Part shown: piece after piece, positions 53,402 through 61,934 of the stretch
How positions within the stretch are numbered: the first letter of the stretch is position 1
Layout: the number at the start of each line of letters is the position of its first letter
Assembly: GCA_964442185.1 (NCBI GenBank)
Contig: CAYTWT010000009.1
Coordinates: forward strand, 1 to 64,000
Origin: CADEEV01 sp964442185
GTDB lineage: Bacteria; Acidobacteriota; Vicinamibacteria; Fen-336
Length of the DNA stretch: 64,000 nucleotides
Direction: 5' to 3'
Notes under the pieces: model-generated
Seen by the model: only the letters and a program-made list of their open reading frames with translations
What the model was told of the DNA's origin: nothing
Database searches by the model: none
Position numbers and translations under genes: made by a program

Positions 53402-53841
53402 AGAGCCCCGATGCGCGCCTGGCGCTCTCGGTCTGGGTCCGGCTGCTCAAGGCCCACGGCCTGCTGTTGCGCGAGCTGCGGCGCCGCGTGCCCGACGCGC
53501 TGACGCTGCCGCAGTTCGACGTGCTCGCCCAGCTCTACCGCAGCGAGGAAGGCATGACGCCGGGCGGGCTCACCCGCGAGCTGCTCGTGACCGCGGGCAA
53601 CGTCACGGGGATCGTCGAGCGGCTCTCGAGCCTCGAGCTCGTCGAGCGCCATCCCGTACCCGGGGATCGCCGGGCGGTGCGGCTCCGCTTGACGGTCAAG
53701 GGCCGGAAGCTGATGCGCCGCGCCATCCCGCGCCATCGGCGCGATGTCGGCACGCTGTTCGCCCCGTTGGCCGAAGCCGAGCTCGCCCGCCTGCGCGACC
53801 TGCTGGGTACGCTGAACCAGCGCCTGGAGGAGCGCGCGTGA
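53398..53841 (+). CDS. MarR-family transcriptional regulator
   Basis: 147 aa from GTG 53398. A winged helix-turn-helix is readable: LPQFDVLAQLYRSEEGMTPG, LTRELLVTAGNVTGIVERL and the wing LVERHPVPGDRRAVRLRLT. MarR proteins commonly control aromatic-acid catabolism by sensing CoA thioesters or free acids. Lying inside the operon, it likely regulates it; no operator could be fixed by eye. Confidence 0.88.
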   Translation: MKSPDARLALSVWVRLLKAHGLLLRELRRRVPDALTLPQFDVLAQLYRSEEGMTPGGLTRELLVTAGNVTGIVERLSSLELVERHPVPGDRRAVRLRLTVKGRKLMRRAIPRHRRDVGTLFAPLAEAELARLRDLLGTLNQRLEERA

Positions 53842-54638
53842 CGGCGAAGAGCTTTCGTTACGAGGAGGCGGATGGCGTCGCGACGCTGACGCTCGAGCGT
53901 CCGGGCAAGCTCAACTCGCTCACCTTCGAAACGTACCGCGAGCTGACGGGAGCCTTCCGCGCGCTGCACGCCCGCCCCGAGGTCCGGGCGGTGGTGCTCA
54001 CCGGAACCGGGCGCGCTTTCTGCGCTGGCGGCGACGTCGAGGAGATCATCGGCGAGCTGCTCCACTACGACCACGCGCAGTTGCTGGCGTTCACGCGGCT
54101 CACCTGCGAGCTGGTGCGCGCCATGCGCGAAGCGCCGCAGCCGATCGTCGCCTCCCTGAACGGCACGGTGGCGGGCGCGGGGGCCGCCATCGCACTCGCC
54201 GCCGACTTCCGCGTCGCGGTGGACACGGCCAGGATCGCCTTCCTGTTCGTCAAGGTGGGACTCGCCGGAGCGGATATGGGCGCTGCCTGCCTGCTGCCGC
54301 GGGTGGTGGGCCTGGGTCGCGCCACCGAGCTGCTAATGACCGGCGACTTCATCGAAGCCGTCGAAGCGGAGCGCATTGGCCTGTATCACCGCGTGGTGCA
54401 CCGCGACGGCCTCGAAGCGGCGACCCGCGAACTGGTCGCCAGCCTGGTGCGTGCCCCGCGCGAAGCCATCGCCGCGACCAAGGCCGCCCTCAGCCGCGAG
54501 CTCACGCTCGAGCTCGGAGCCGCGCTCGACCACGAGGCCGCGGTGCAGGCCGAGCTGATGACGCGCCCCGATTTCCGCGAAGGCTTCGCGGCCTTCATGG
54601 AAAAGCGGCCGCCCCGTTTCGAAGGAGCCCCCGAGTGA
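53838..54638 (+). CDS. Enoyl-CoA hydratase/isomerase (crotonase) family protein
   Basis: 266 aa from GTG 53838. The crotonase oxyanion-hole segments are present: GTGRAFCAGGDVEEI and SLNGTVAGAGAAIALAADF. The first catalytic Glu of crotonase is not kept (LAGADMGAACLLPR has Asp-Met in place of the usual Glu), so it is likely a hydrolase or isomerase variant, or an enzyme acting on a ring-opened CoA ester. In aryl-CoA epoxide or aminobenzoyl-CoA pathways, crotonases open or hydrate the modified ring. Confidence 0.85.
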   Translation: MTAKSFRYEEADGVATLTLERPGKLNSLTFETYRELTGAFRALHARPEVRAVVLTGTGRAFCAGGDVEEIIGELLHYDHAQLLAFTRLTCELVRAMREAPQPIVASLNGTVAGAGAAIALAADFRVAVDTARIAFLFVKVGLAGADMGAACLLPRVVGLGRATELLMTGDFIEAVEAERIGLYHRVVHRDGLEAATRELVASLVRAPREAIAATKAALSRELTLELGAALDHEAAVQAELMTRPDFREGFAAFMEKRPPRFEGAPE

Positions 54639-55765
54639 GCGGCGATCCCTTCCTCGAAAAGAAGCACCTCGCTCTCGCCGAACGGGTCCGCGAGTTCGGC
54701 GACAAATGGCTCCGCGCTTCGGCCCAGGACGAGTCGGACCCCGCTGGTCGCACGCGCCGAGTCGTGACGGCGATGGCGGAGGCGTCGTTCCTGCGCTTCG
54801 CGGTGCTGCCCCCGCACGGAGCCATGGACCTGCGCTCGCTCGTCGTGGTGCGCGAAAGCCTGGCGTACTTCTCGTCGCTCGCCGACACGGGCTTCGTGAT
54901 GCAGGGTCTCGGTTCGTATCCGATCGCCCGGGCCGGCACGGAGATCCAGCGCAACACCTGGCTGCCGCCGATCGCCGGTGGCCACGTGCTCGCCGCGTTC
55001 GCGGTGACCGAGCCCGAGGCCGGTTCGGACCTGGGCGGCGTGCGCACGCGGGCGGATCGCGACGGCGCCCTGTGGCGGCTCACGGGCCTCAAGACCTACA
55101 TCTCGAATGCCGGCATCGCTGGTGTTTACAGCGTGCTGGCGCGCACCGGCGAGGGCTCCGCGCATTCCGGCCTCTCGATGTTTCTGGTCGACGCCGAGGC
55201 CCCGGGCCTGTCGGTGAAGATGCTGGAGCCGATGGCGCCACATCCGCTCGGGGAAGTGCGCTTCAGCGACACGCCGGCCCTGCTGCTGGGTGAGGAGGGT
55301 GGCGGTTTCGCGCTCGCCGCCGCGACGCTCGAGCTGTTTCGCCCCACGGTCGGCGCCGCCGCCTGTGGTCTGGCGAGTCGCGCGTTCGACGAAGCGCTGC
55401 GCCACTCGCAGGCGCGGCGGCAGTTCGGCCGGACCATCGCCGACTTCCAGGCCACGAAGATGAGTCTCGCCGACATGCACGTCGAGATCGAAGCGGCGCG
55501 GCTGCTCGTCCGCAAGGCCGCCTGGCTCAAGGACGGCGGCGCCGAGTCGATCGCCCGCGAGGGCGCCGTGGCGAAACTAGCGGCGACCGAAATGGCCCAG
55601 CGCGTGGTGGATCGCGCGGTGCAGATCCACGGCGGCCAGGGCGTGATGCGCGGCGCGACCGTGGAGCGGCTGTACCGCGAGGTGCGGGCGCTGCGCATCT
55701 ACGAGGGCACCAGCGAGATCCAGAAGCTCGTGATCGCCCGCGAGCTGTTGAAGGAGAGCAGATGA
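54635..55765 (+). CDS. Acyl-CoA dehydrogenase
   Basis: 376 aa from GTG 54635. VTEPEAGSDLGG and LKTYISNAGIAGVYSVLA bind FAD and substrate; RRQFGRTIADFQATKM and RIYEGTSEIQKLVIARELL close the domain, the latter holding the probable catalytic Glu. It would oxidise a dearomatised or ring-opened CoA ester and pass electrons to ETF. No ETF genes are in the window. ATGA overlap with the di-iron gene. Confidence 0.9.
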   Translation: MSGDPFLEKKHLALAERVREFGDKWLRASAQDESDPAGRTRRVVTAMAEASFLRFAVLPPHGAMDLRSLVVVRESLAYFSSLADTGFVMQGLGSYPIARAGTEIQRNTWLPPIAGGHVLAAFAVTEPEAGSDLGGVRTRADRDGALWRLTGLKTYISNAGIAGVYSVLARTGEGSAHSGLSMFLVDAEAPGLSVKMLEPMAPHPLGEVRFSDTPALLLGEEGGGFALAAATLELFRPTVGAAACGLASRAFDEALRHSQARRQFGRTIADFQATKMSLADMHVEIEAARLLVRKAAWLKDGGAESIAREGAVAKLAATEMAQRVVDRAVQIHGGQGVMRGATVERLYREVRALRIYEGTSEIQKLVIARELLKESR

Positions 55766-56475
55766 GCACGGAAGTCGTTCACGCAGAGGAGATGTCGGCC
55801 GAGTACCGACAGATGATCGTGCAGCTGATGCAGAGCCAGGCCTACCGCGAGCTGGCGGCCGCGCACATGTTCGGGCACGGGCTGCGCTTCGTCCCGGACA
55901 AGTGGCTGCGCTTCATGGTCTGGCACATCCGCGAGGAGGCCGAGCACTACGAGGCGGTGGCGAAGATGTACGAGCAGTTCACCGGCGAAAGCGTCGAGCC
56001 GGTAGTCCGCCAGCGCCTCGCCGGTAAGCCGATTCCGATGGCCGAGAGCTGGATGGAGCTGGCGATGGCCCAGTTCCTGTACGACCGCGGCGGCTTCTGG
56101 CAGCTGAAGGAATACGAAGAGTGCTCGTTCGTCGCGTACCGCGGCGTCATCCAGAAGATCGTCAAGGAGGAGGCCGGCCACCAGAGCCTGGGGGAAAAGA
56201 TCGTCGTCGAGCAGTGTCAGTCGGGCGCATTCGACGACGTCAAGCAGGCTCTGTTCGAGAAGTGGCTCCGGATCGGGCTGCTCTCGTTCGGGCGACCGGG
56301 CACGCCGGGCAACCGCTACGCGATCGAGCAGGGCATCAAGAAGCGCGATTCGGGCGAATGCATGAAGGACTTCGTAGCCGACATCCGCCCAGCCGTCAAG
56401 GCCGCCGGGTTGCGCTTCCCCGAGCCCGCAGCGCTGCGCATGGAGCTGCCAGCCGACATCGACTGGAGCGTGTGA
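55762..56475 (+). CDS. PaaA/PaaC-like ferritin-fold di-iron protein, possible aryl-CoA oxygenase
   Basis: 237 aa. It has the ligand pattern of a ferritin-like di-iron centre: Glu30 (QAYRELAAAH), E59XXH62 in REEAEHYEAV, an acidic third helix around 117-120 (KEYEECSF) and E137XXH140 in KEEAGHQSLG. Length and the C-terminal region resemble phenylacetyl-CoA epoxidase subunits (PF05138), which come in active (PaaA) and inactive (PaaC) forms; here both EXXH motifs are kept, so an active oxygenase is plausible. No PaaB, PaaD or PaaE genes are nearby, so partners differ from the Paa complex. The operon context is aryl-CoA metabolism. Confidence 0.7.
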   Translation: MSTEVVHAEEMSAEYRQMIVQLMQSQAYRELAAAHMFGHGLRFVPDKWLRFMVWHIREEAEHYEAVAKMYEQFTGESVEPVVRQRLAGKPIPMAESWMELAMAQFLYDRGGFWQLKEYEECSFVAYRGVIQKIVKEEAGHQSLGEKIVVEQCQSGAFDDVKQALFEKWLRIGLLSFGRPGTPGNRYAIEQGIKKRDSGECMKDFVADIRPAVKAAGLRFPEPAALRMELPADIDWSV

Positions 56476-56476
56476 A

Positions 56477-56926
56477 ATGGGGCGCATCCTGGATCTGTGC
56501 GCCGAGATCACGACCGAGGCCGAAGAGGGAGAGGACGGTCTCCACCTCTCACCCGACGCCTGGGACCGCTTCCGCCAGGATTGGAACGACGAGGACATCG
56601 AGGACGCGATGGCCATCGTCAAGGACAGCCTGCTCCAGAGCGAGCTGGCCGAGGCGGCCGACAGCCTCTCGGCCCGGCTCGTCGACGTTCTCGGAGACCA
56701 TGGAACGGCCCCGGCCTTCCAGGCGGCCGTGGCTGGCGACGCGCGCATCAGCGTCGAGACGCTCGGCCAGCTGGCGCGGCGGGTCAACCGGCTCGAAGAG
56801 GTCCTGGAGGTCTTCCGCGACGGCAAGCCTCCCGACCGCACCGGCTTCGATGGCCTGCGCCGCCGGCTGGTCGATCAGGGCGTCGAAGCGGAGATGGGCG
56901 GCGACGACGAAGACGCGGACGACTGA
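56477..56926 (+). CDS. Small acidic helical protein of the aryl-CoA operon
   Basis: 149 aa, very acidic, with LHLSPDAWDRFRQDWNDEDI and SLLQSELAEAADSLSARLVD helices, then ETLGQLARRVNRLEEVLEVF and a C-terminal acidic tail (GGDDEDADD). No cysteines that would bind a metal cluster in a recognisable motif. It begins 1 nt after the di-iron gene and precedes the OYE gene by 7 nt, so it could be an effector or accessory of the oxygenase, like the small coupling proteins of di-iron monooxygenases. Not recognised as any known family. Confidence 0.65.
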   Translation: MGRILDLCAEITTEAEEGEDGLHLSPDAWDRFRQDWNDEDIEDAMAIVKDSLLQSELAEAADSLSARLVDVLGDHGTAPAFQAAVAGDARISVETLGQLARRVNRLEEVLEVFRDGKPPDRTGFDGLRRRLVDQGVEAEMGGDDEDADD

Positions 56927-56933
56927 CGCCGCC

Positions 56934-58334
56934 GTGACCGAGGCCGACCGGACCGAAGCGTTGCTGTTCCAACCGCTCCCCCTCGGCGGCGGCGGGCGCA
57001 CACTTCCCAACCGCATCTGGCTTCCGGCCATGGTGACGTGGCGCGGGACCGAAGATGGCTTCGTGACGCCCTCGGTCCGCGAGATCTACCTACGCTACGC
57101 CCTGGGCGGCGCCGGCATGATCGTGATCGAGGCCACCGGGATTCGCGACGTCGCGAGCGGACCGCTGCTACGGCTCTCCCACGACCGCTACGTGCCCGGC
57201 TTGCGGGCGCTGCGCGAGGAGATGCGGGCCGCCTCCGACTCCCTCGTCGTTCCGCAGCTCATCGACTTTCTCAAGATCGCGACACGCAAGCCGACACGGG
57301 AGTACATCGCCGGCATGGTCAGGCGCGGACGCTTGCCGGAGGCGACGCTCGCCGTCACTGATGCAGACTTCGAGGCCAACCTCGAGGCGTACCTTCCCGA
57401 CCCGCGCGACCGGCGCGACTTCCGCTTCGGTTACCGGCAGACGATCGAAGACCTGGCACTCTCCGAGCTTCGGCAGATCCCCGGCTACTTCGCGGCGGCG
57501 GCGCGGCGCGCCCGGCACGCAGGCTTCGACGGTGTCGAGTTGCATTTTGCGCACGCGTACACGATGGCGTCCTTCCTCTCGATCACGAACAGGCGCAGCG
57601 ATGCCTACGGCGGCAGCTTCGAGAACCGGATGCGCCTTCCCCTCGAGGTGATCGCCGCGGTGCGCGAGGAGATCGGCCGTGATTGCCTCGTGGGCTGCCG
57701 GTATCTCGGCAGCGAGGACATCCTGGGCGAGGATGGCCGCATTCACGGCAACACGCCCTTAGACGCGCAGGCGATCGGCGTCGAACTCGCGCGCGCTGGA
57801 CTCGACTTTCTCTCGATCTCGCGCGGCGGCAAGTTCGACGATGCCAAGCAGCCGCCCATGGGCGAGGCCGCTTACCCTTACACCGGCTGGAGCGGCGCCC
57901 GTTGCATCCCGCGCGAGAGGAAGGATCCGTTCGGCATCAACGTGCCCCTCGCGGCCGGCATCCGCGACGCAGTGCGAGCGGCAGGCTTTGCCGTGCCCGT
58001 CGTGGCGGCCGGCAAGATCCACAGCTTCGAGCAGGCCGAGGGCATCCTCCGCGAGGGCAGGGCCGACCTGATCGGCATGGCCCGCGCCCTGCTGGCCGAC
58101 CCCGACCTGCCGCGCAAATGGAAAGCCGGCGCCGACGCGGCTGGCCGTGCCTGCGTGTTCTGCCCCTACTGCGAGCAGGAGGATCAGCAGCATCGCGTGG
58201 TGACGTGCACGCTGTGGCCCAAGTCGAAAGCGAACCATCGGCTGCGCTTGACACCCGCGGTGTGGGAGCCGGGAACCAGCTTCGATCGGCAGGCGGTCTT
58301 CGAGGCGAGCCCCGGGCGAGGGAAGACGCGGTAG
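56934..58334 (+). CDS. OYE-family FMN and 4Fe-4S oxidoreductase (dienoyl-CoA reductase-like)
   Basis: 466 aa from GTG 56934. The TIM barrel has LPNRIWLPAMVT at the N-terminus, VELHFAHAYTMASFLS at the flavin/substrate site, NRRSDAYGGSFENRMRLPLE and VVAAGKIHSFEQAEGI with IGMARALLADPD near the C-terminus. C407XXC410XXC413 with Cys425 is the 4Fe-4S site of 2,4-dienoyl-CoA reductase and bile-acid enoate reductases. The FAD/NAD domain that normally follows is absent. It resembles the reductase half of 2-aminobenzoyl-CoA monooxygenase/reductase in general fold. It would reduce a dearomatised CoA ester. A separate electron donor is required; the flavin reductase downstream is a candidate. Confidence 0.83.
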   Translation: MTEADRTEALLFQPLPLGGGGRTLPNRIWLPAMVTWRGTEDGFVTPSVREIYLRYALGGAGMIVIEATGIRDVASGPLLRLSHDRYVPGLRALREEMRAASDSLVVPQLIDFLKIATRKPTREYIAGMVRRGRLPEATLAVTDADFEANLEAYLPDPRDRRDFRFGYRQTIEDLALSELRQIPGYFAAAARRARHAGFDGVELHFAHAYTMASFLSITNRRSDAYGGSFENRMRLPLEVIAAVREEIGRDCLVGCRYLGSEDILGEDGRIHGNTPLDAQAIGVELARAGLDFLSISRGGKFDDAKQPPMGEAAYPYTGWSGARCIPRERKDPFGINVPLAAGIRDAVRAAGFAVPVVAAGKIHSFEQAEGILREGRADLIGMARALLADPDLPRKWKAGADAAGRACVFCPYCEQEDQQHRVVTCTLWPKSKANHRLRLTPAVWEPGTSFDRQAVFEASPGRGKTR

Positions 58335-58337
58335 AAT
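58332..58337 (+). promoter_or_regulatory. -10 hexamer before the M1 peptidase gene
   Basis: TAGAAT in the context TAGAATCGC, 14 nt before ATG 58352 and overlapping the end of the OYE gene. It may provide a second promoter inside the operon. Confidence 0.3.
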
Positions 58338-58351
58338 CGCTGCCCGAAGCG

Positions 58352-60454
58352 ATGCGGCAGCGAATCAGCGGCGCCGGGGCGGTCTTGGTCGCGGGCCTGC
58401 TAGGAGCGATGCTCTCCGCCGCCGGCGGCCGCACGGAGGAACCGGCTCGCAAGCCGCGACTGCCCGAGATCGACACGCGGGAGCCGCTCCCGCCGCTGCC
58501 CACTACCTCGCCGCGCAACGCCAACTACACGATCGAGGCGCGCCTCGACCCGAAGACCCAGACGATCGACGGTAGCCTCGTGCTCGAATGGCGCAACCTC
58601 GGCGAGATTCCGATGGACACGTTCCCCTTCCATCTCTACTGGAACGCCTTCCGCAACAACCTCTCGACCTCCGCACGGGGCGAGGGGGGCCGGGCGGCGC
58701 GCTTCAAGGCGGATCGCGACTACGGCTTCATCCACGTGAAGCGGGTCGTGCTCCTGGGTGAGACCGAGCAGGACCTCACGGAGCGCGTCCGCTACGTCGC
58801 GCCCGACGATGGCAACGGCGACGACCGCACGGTTCTCGGGGTCAAGACCTTTGCCGCCGTCGCCCCGGGCGCCACGGCTCGTTTCAAGATCGACTGGACG
58901 TCGCGGGTCCCGCATGGCAGCGGTGGGCGCTCAGGCTGGGTCAACGACTACTACTTCATCGCGCAGTGGTTCCCGAAGCTCGGCGTATTTCGCAAGGAGA
59001 ACTGGAACGCGCACCAGTTCCATGCCACGACCGAGTTCTTCTCGGACTATGGCAACTACGACGTCAAGCTCACGCTGCCGCAGGGCTTCGTGGTCGGAGC
59101 GACGGGAAGCGCGGACGGCCCCGTGAGCAACGCCGACGGCACGCAGAGCGTGCGTTTCCGGCAGGACGACGTCCACGATTTCGCCTGGACGGCGAGCCGC
59201 CGCTTCCTCGAGCGGCAGGCACGCTTCGAGGATCCCGGCTACCCGCCGGTAGCGATGCGCCTCCTGCTCCAGCCTGAGCACGCGCACCTGGCCGATCGCT
59301 ATCTCGAGGCGACCAGGGTGGCGCTTCGCAGCTACGGCGCCTGGGCCGCTCCCTACCCTTACGCTCACGTCACCGTGGTCGATCCCGCCTGGTTCTCCGC
59401 GTCGGGCGGAATGGAGTACCCGACGCTCTTCACTGGCGGGACCCACGTGCAGGCGAAGCTCGAATTGCAGAGCCCGGAATCGGTGACGGTCCACGAGGCC
59501 GGCCATCAATTCTGGTACGGGCTCGTCGGCACCAACGAGTTCGAGGAAGCCTGGCTCGACGAAGGGCTGAACGACTACCACGAGGCCAAGGCCCTCGAAC
59601 TGTTCTACGGCCCCGCCGGCTGGGGCCGACGCTACTTCGGCGGCAAGGACGCCCGCGGACGCCCGCGCGGCTTCCCGGTGCTGGCGCCCGGCGTCTCCAT
59701 CGGTCGCGGCGAGGGGGGGCTCGGCGAGCTGCGGGAGTTCGGCCGGCGCGACCCGATGGCGCGAGCCTCGTGGCAGTTCGACGCCTCGGACGTGTACTAC
59801 CTCAACGCCTACCGCAAGCCGGCGCTCGTGTACAAGACGCTCGAGGCGCTCGTGGGCGACGAGACGATGACCCGCATCCTGCGCACCTGGGCGCGGCGCT
59901 ACCGCTTCGAGCATCCGACCACGGCGGATTTCATCGCCACCGTGAACGAAGTCACGGGCCAGGACTGGCGCTGGTTCTTCGACGAAACCTTCTTCTCGAG
60001 CGGCCTGTGCGACTACGCGATCTCGGTCAAGGAGGAGCCGCGACGCCGCGTCACGGGCTTCGCCGAGGGCCCGGCTCCCGCTCGCGCGCCTGTGTCGGCG
60101 ACGACGCTTCCCAAGGGCGCGCCCAGCGACGGAGCCCTCGACAGCGTCGTGACCGTGCGGCGGCTGGGCGAAGTACGCATCAGTGTCGAGATCGTCATCG
60201 AGTTTGCCGACGGCCGCATCGCCCGCGAGAGCTGGGACGGCCGCGAGCGCTGGAAGCGCTTCGCTTACGGCGGCGCCCCGAAGATCCGCCGTGCGGTCGT
60301 CGACCCGGACCACAAGCTCGCGCTCGACGTGGATCCGAGCAACAACGCGTGGCGGGCTGAAACGGGGCTCAGCCGGCAGGCTGCTTTCAAATGGTCGGCC
60401 CGCTTCCTGTTCTGGCTCCAGAACCTGCTCGAACTGCATACGGTTCTTGGATGA
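58352..60454 (+). CDS. Exported M1-family metallopeptidase
   Basis: 700 aa with a signal peptide (AGAVLVAGLLGAMLSAAGG). VTVHEAGHQFWYGLVGTNEF is the HEXXH zinc motif, with the third ligand Glu in EEAWLDEGLNDY 18 residues on, and SGGMEYPTLF is the exopeptidase GXMEN-like site in reduced form. NYTIEARLDPKTQTIDGSLV opens the N-terminal beta domain. The length suits the group of periplasmic M1 peptidases from Acidobacteriota and relatives. It lies inside the aryl-CoA operon and overlaps the next gene as ATGA, but no biochemical link is evident. Confidence 0.87.
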   Translation: MRQRISGAGAVLVAGLLGAMLSAAGGRTEEPARKPRLPEIDTREPLPPLPTTSPRNANYTIEARLDPKTQTIDGSLVLEWRNLGEIPMDTFPFHLYWNAFRNNLSTSARGEGGRAARFKADRDYGFIHVKRVVLLGETEQDLTERVRYVAPDDGNGDDRTVLGVKTFAAVAPGATARFKIDWTSRVPHGSGGRSGWVNDYYFIAQWFPKLGVFRKENWNAHQFHATTEFFSDYGNYDVKLTLPQGFVVGATGSADGPVSNADGTQSVRFRQDDVHDFAWTASRRFLERQARFEDPGYPPVAMRLLLQPEHAHLADRYLEATRVALRSYGAWAAPYPYAHVTVVDPAWFSASGGMEYPTLFTGGTHVQAKLELQSPESVTVHEAGHQFWYGLVGTNEFEEAWLDEGLNDYHEAKALELFYGPAGWGRRYFGGKDARGRPRGFPVLAPGVSIGRGEGGLGELREFGRRDPMARASWQFDASDVYYLNAYRKPALVYKTLEALVGDETMTRILRTWARRYRFEHPTTADFIATVNEVTGQDWRWFFDETFFSSGLCDYAISVKEEPRRRVTGFAEGPAPARAPVSATTLPKGAPSDGALDSVVTVRRLGEVRISVEIVIEFADGRIARESWDGRERWKRFAYGGAPKIRRAVVDPDHKLALDVDPSNNAWRAETGLSRQAAFKWSARFLFWLQNLLELHTVLG

Positions 60455-61446
60455 GAGCCGCGCTCGTGGCCGGCCTGCAAGCCGCCTGGCGTTGCCGCGC
60501 GCTCGTGGCCCTGTTGCTCGCCGTCAATCTCGGCGCTGCGGGCATCCTCGCCGTTCCCTTCGCCGCCGAACTCGAGCGGGAACTCTACGAAACCGAGTCC
60601 GCAGCGCAGATGGCGCGCGGCTTCGACTTCCCCTGGTGGAGCCACTGGTCCGATCAGCAGCAGGGCTATGCAGCCGCCTTCAAGCCCGACATCTTCGGCC
60701 TGGGCTTCGCGTTCCGGAACACGGACCTGCTGCTCAAGGGCGAGCTGCCGGCTCGGCTCTTCGCTCCGCCGGCTGAGGAGCCGGCCGCGAGTCGCCCGAA
60801 GCCCGAGCTGGACGGTACCATTCTCGCCCTGGGCGCCGCTTACCTGCTGCTGCAGGTCTTCTTCAGCGGCGGGATCCTGGCGGCACTCCGCAGCCCTCGC
60901 GGCGGCTTCACTGTGCGCGGCTTTGCTCACAGCTGTGGCTTCTATTTCGGCCGGATGCTGCGCCTCTCGCTGCTGGCGCTCCTCGCCGACGCGCTGCTCT
61001 TCCGGCTGAGCGTGCCAGCGTCGGCGTGGGTCGCCGCCAGGGCCGCTGAGTCTGTCTCGGAGACGACGGCGCTCAGCTGGTGGTACGGGCGCAGTGCCGC
61101 GCTGCTTTTCGGCATCCTCCTGATCCACATGCTCGCGGGCTACGCGCGGGCGATCACCGTGCTCGAAGAGCGCAAGAGCGCGAGCCTCGCGTTCGTCTCG
61201 GCGATCGGGTTCTGCCTCGGTCGCCTCCCCGCCGTCTTCGGGCACTATCTCTCGGTCGCACTTCTGGCGGCTGCGACGCTCGCGGCCTGGGTGGCTTTCG
61301 ACGGCGCCTTCACGGTGGCCGGCTGGGGCACCCAGGCGCTCGCTTTCATGCTCATGCAGGGCTTCGTGCTCGGGCGCCTGGGCCTGCGACTGGCTCTCGC
61401 CGGCGGCCAGCTGCAGCTCTACCGAGGCGTCGGACCGTCGCAGTGA
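60451..61446 (+). CDS. Polytopic membrane protein of unknown function
   Basis: 331 aa from ATG 60451, with about seven predicted helices: LVALLLAVNLGAAGILAVPF, LGAAYLLLQVFFSGGILAAL, MLRLSLLALLADALLFRL, SAALLFGILLIHMLAGYARA, FGHYLSVALLAAATLAAW and others. A large periplasmic loop follows the first helix. No family motif is recognised. It is translationally coupled to both neighbours (M1 peptidase and flavin reductase). Confidence 0.65.
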   Translation: MRAALVAGLQAAWRCRALVALLLAVNLGAAGILAVPFAAELERELYETESAAQMARGFDFPWWSHWSDQQQGYAAAFKPDIFGLGFAFRNTDLLLKGELPARLFAPPAEEPAASRPKPELDGTILALGAAYLLLQVFFSGGILAALRSPRGGFTVRGFAHSCGFYFGRMLRLSLLALLADALLFRLSVPASAWVAARAAESVSETTALSWWYGRSAALLFGILLIHMLAGYARAITVLEERKSASLAFVSAIGFCLGRLPAVFGHYLSVALLAAATLAAWVAFDGAFTVAGWGTQALAFMLMQGFVLGRLGLRLALAGGQLQLYRGVGPSQ

Positions 61447-61934
61447 ACGTGCCTGTCGGGGAAGGGGACTTTCGGCAGGCGCTGGGCCAGTTCGCGACCG
61501 GGGTCACGATTGTCACCACGCGCGACGCCTTGGGCCAGCCGATGGGGCTCACCGTCAACGCGTTCTCGTCGGTCAGCCTGGATCCGCCCCTGGTGCTGGT
61601 CTGCATCGACAACCGCTCGGACACCCACGACGGCTTCGAGGCCTCGGGCGTCTTCGGCATCAGCGTGCTGTCGGAGGCGCAGGAGGGCTGGTCGCGGCGC
61701 TTCGGAGCGCCGGGCAGGGAGAAGTTCCAGCCGGCCGATCTGATCGTCGGCGAGACCGGTGTGGCGCTCGTGCCCGAGGCGCTGGCCCACATCGAGTGTC
61801 GCATCAGCGCGCGGCTCCCCGGCGGCGACCACACGATCTACGTCGGCGAGGTGCTGCGGCTGCACGTGAGGCCCGGACGACCGCTTCTGTATCACGCGAG
61901 CGGCTACGCCAGACTGGGCGCTTCGGGGTCGTGA
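61443..61934 (+). CDS. Flavin reductase family protein (HpaC/RutF-like)
   Basis: 163 aa from GTG 61443. FRQALGQFATGVTIVTTRDA, GQPMGLTVNAFSSVSLDPPL and LVCIDNRSDTHDGF are the standard flavin reductase-like domain motifs. Such proteins supply FMNH2/FADH2 to two-component monooxygenases. No flavin monooxygenase is coded in the operon, so here it may feed the OYE-type enzyme or the di-iron protein, or the monooxygenase is elsewhere. GTGA overlaps on both sides. Confidence 0.87.
   Translation: MNVPVGEGDFRQALGQFATGVTIVTTRDALGQPMGLTVNAFSSVSLDPPLVLVCIDNRSDTHDGFEASGVFGISVLSEAQEGWSRRFGAPGREKFQPADLIVGETGVALVPEALAHIECRISARLPGGDHTIYVGEVLRLHVRPGRPLLYHASGYARLGASGS

Noticed and set aside
56121..58334. 737-codon version of the OYE gene
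   Set aside because: The first 270 codons are out-of-frame readings of the di-iron and acidic protein genes; OYE homology starts after GTG 56934.
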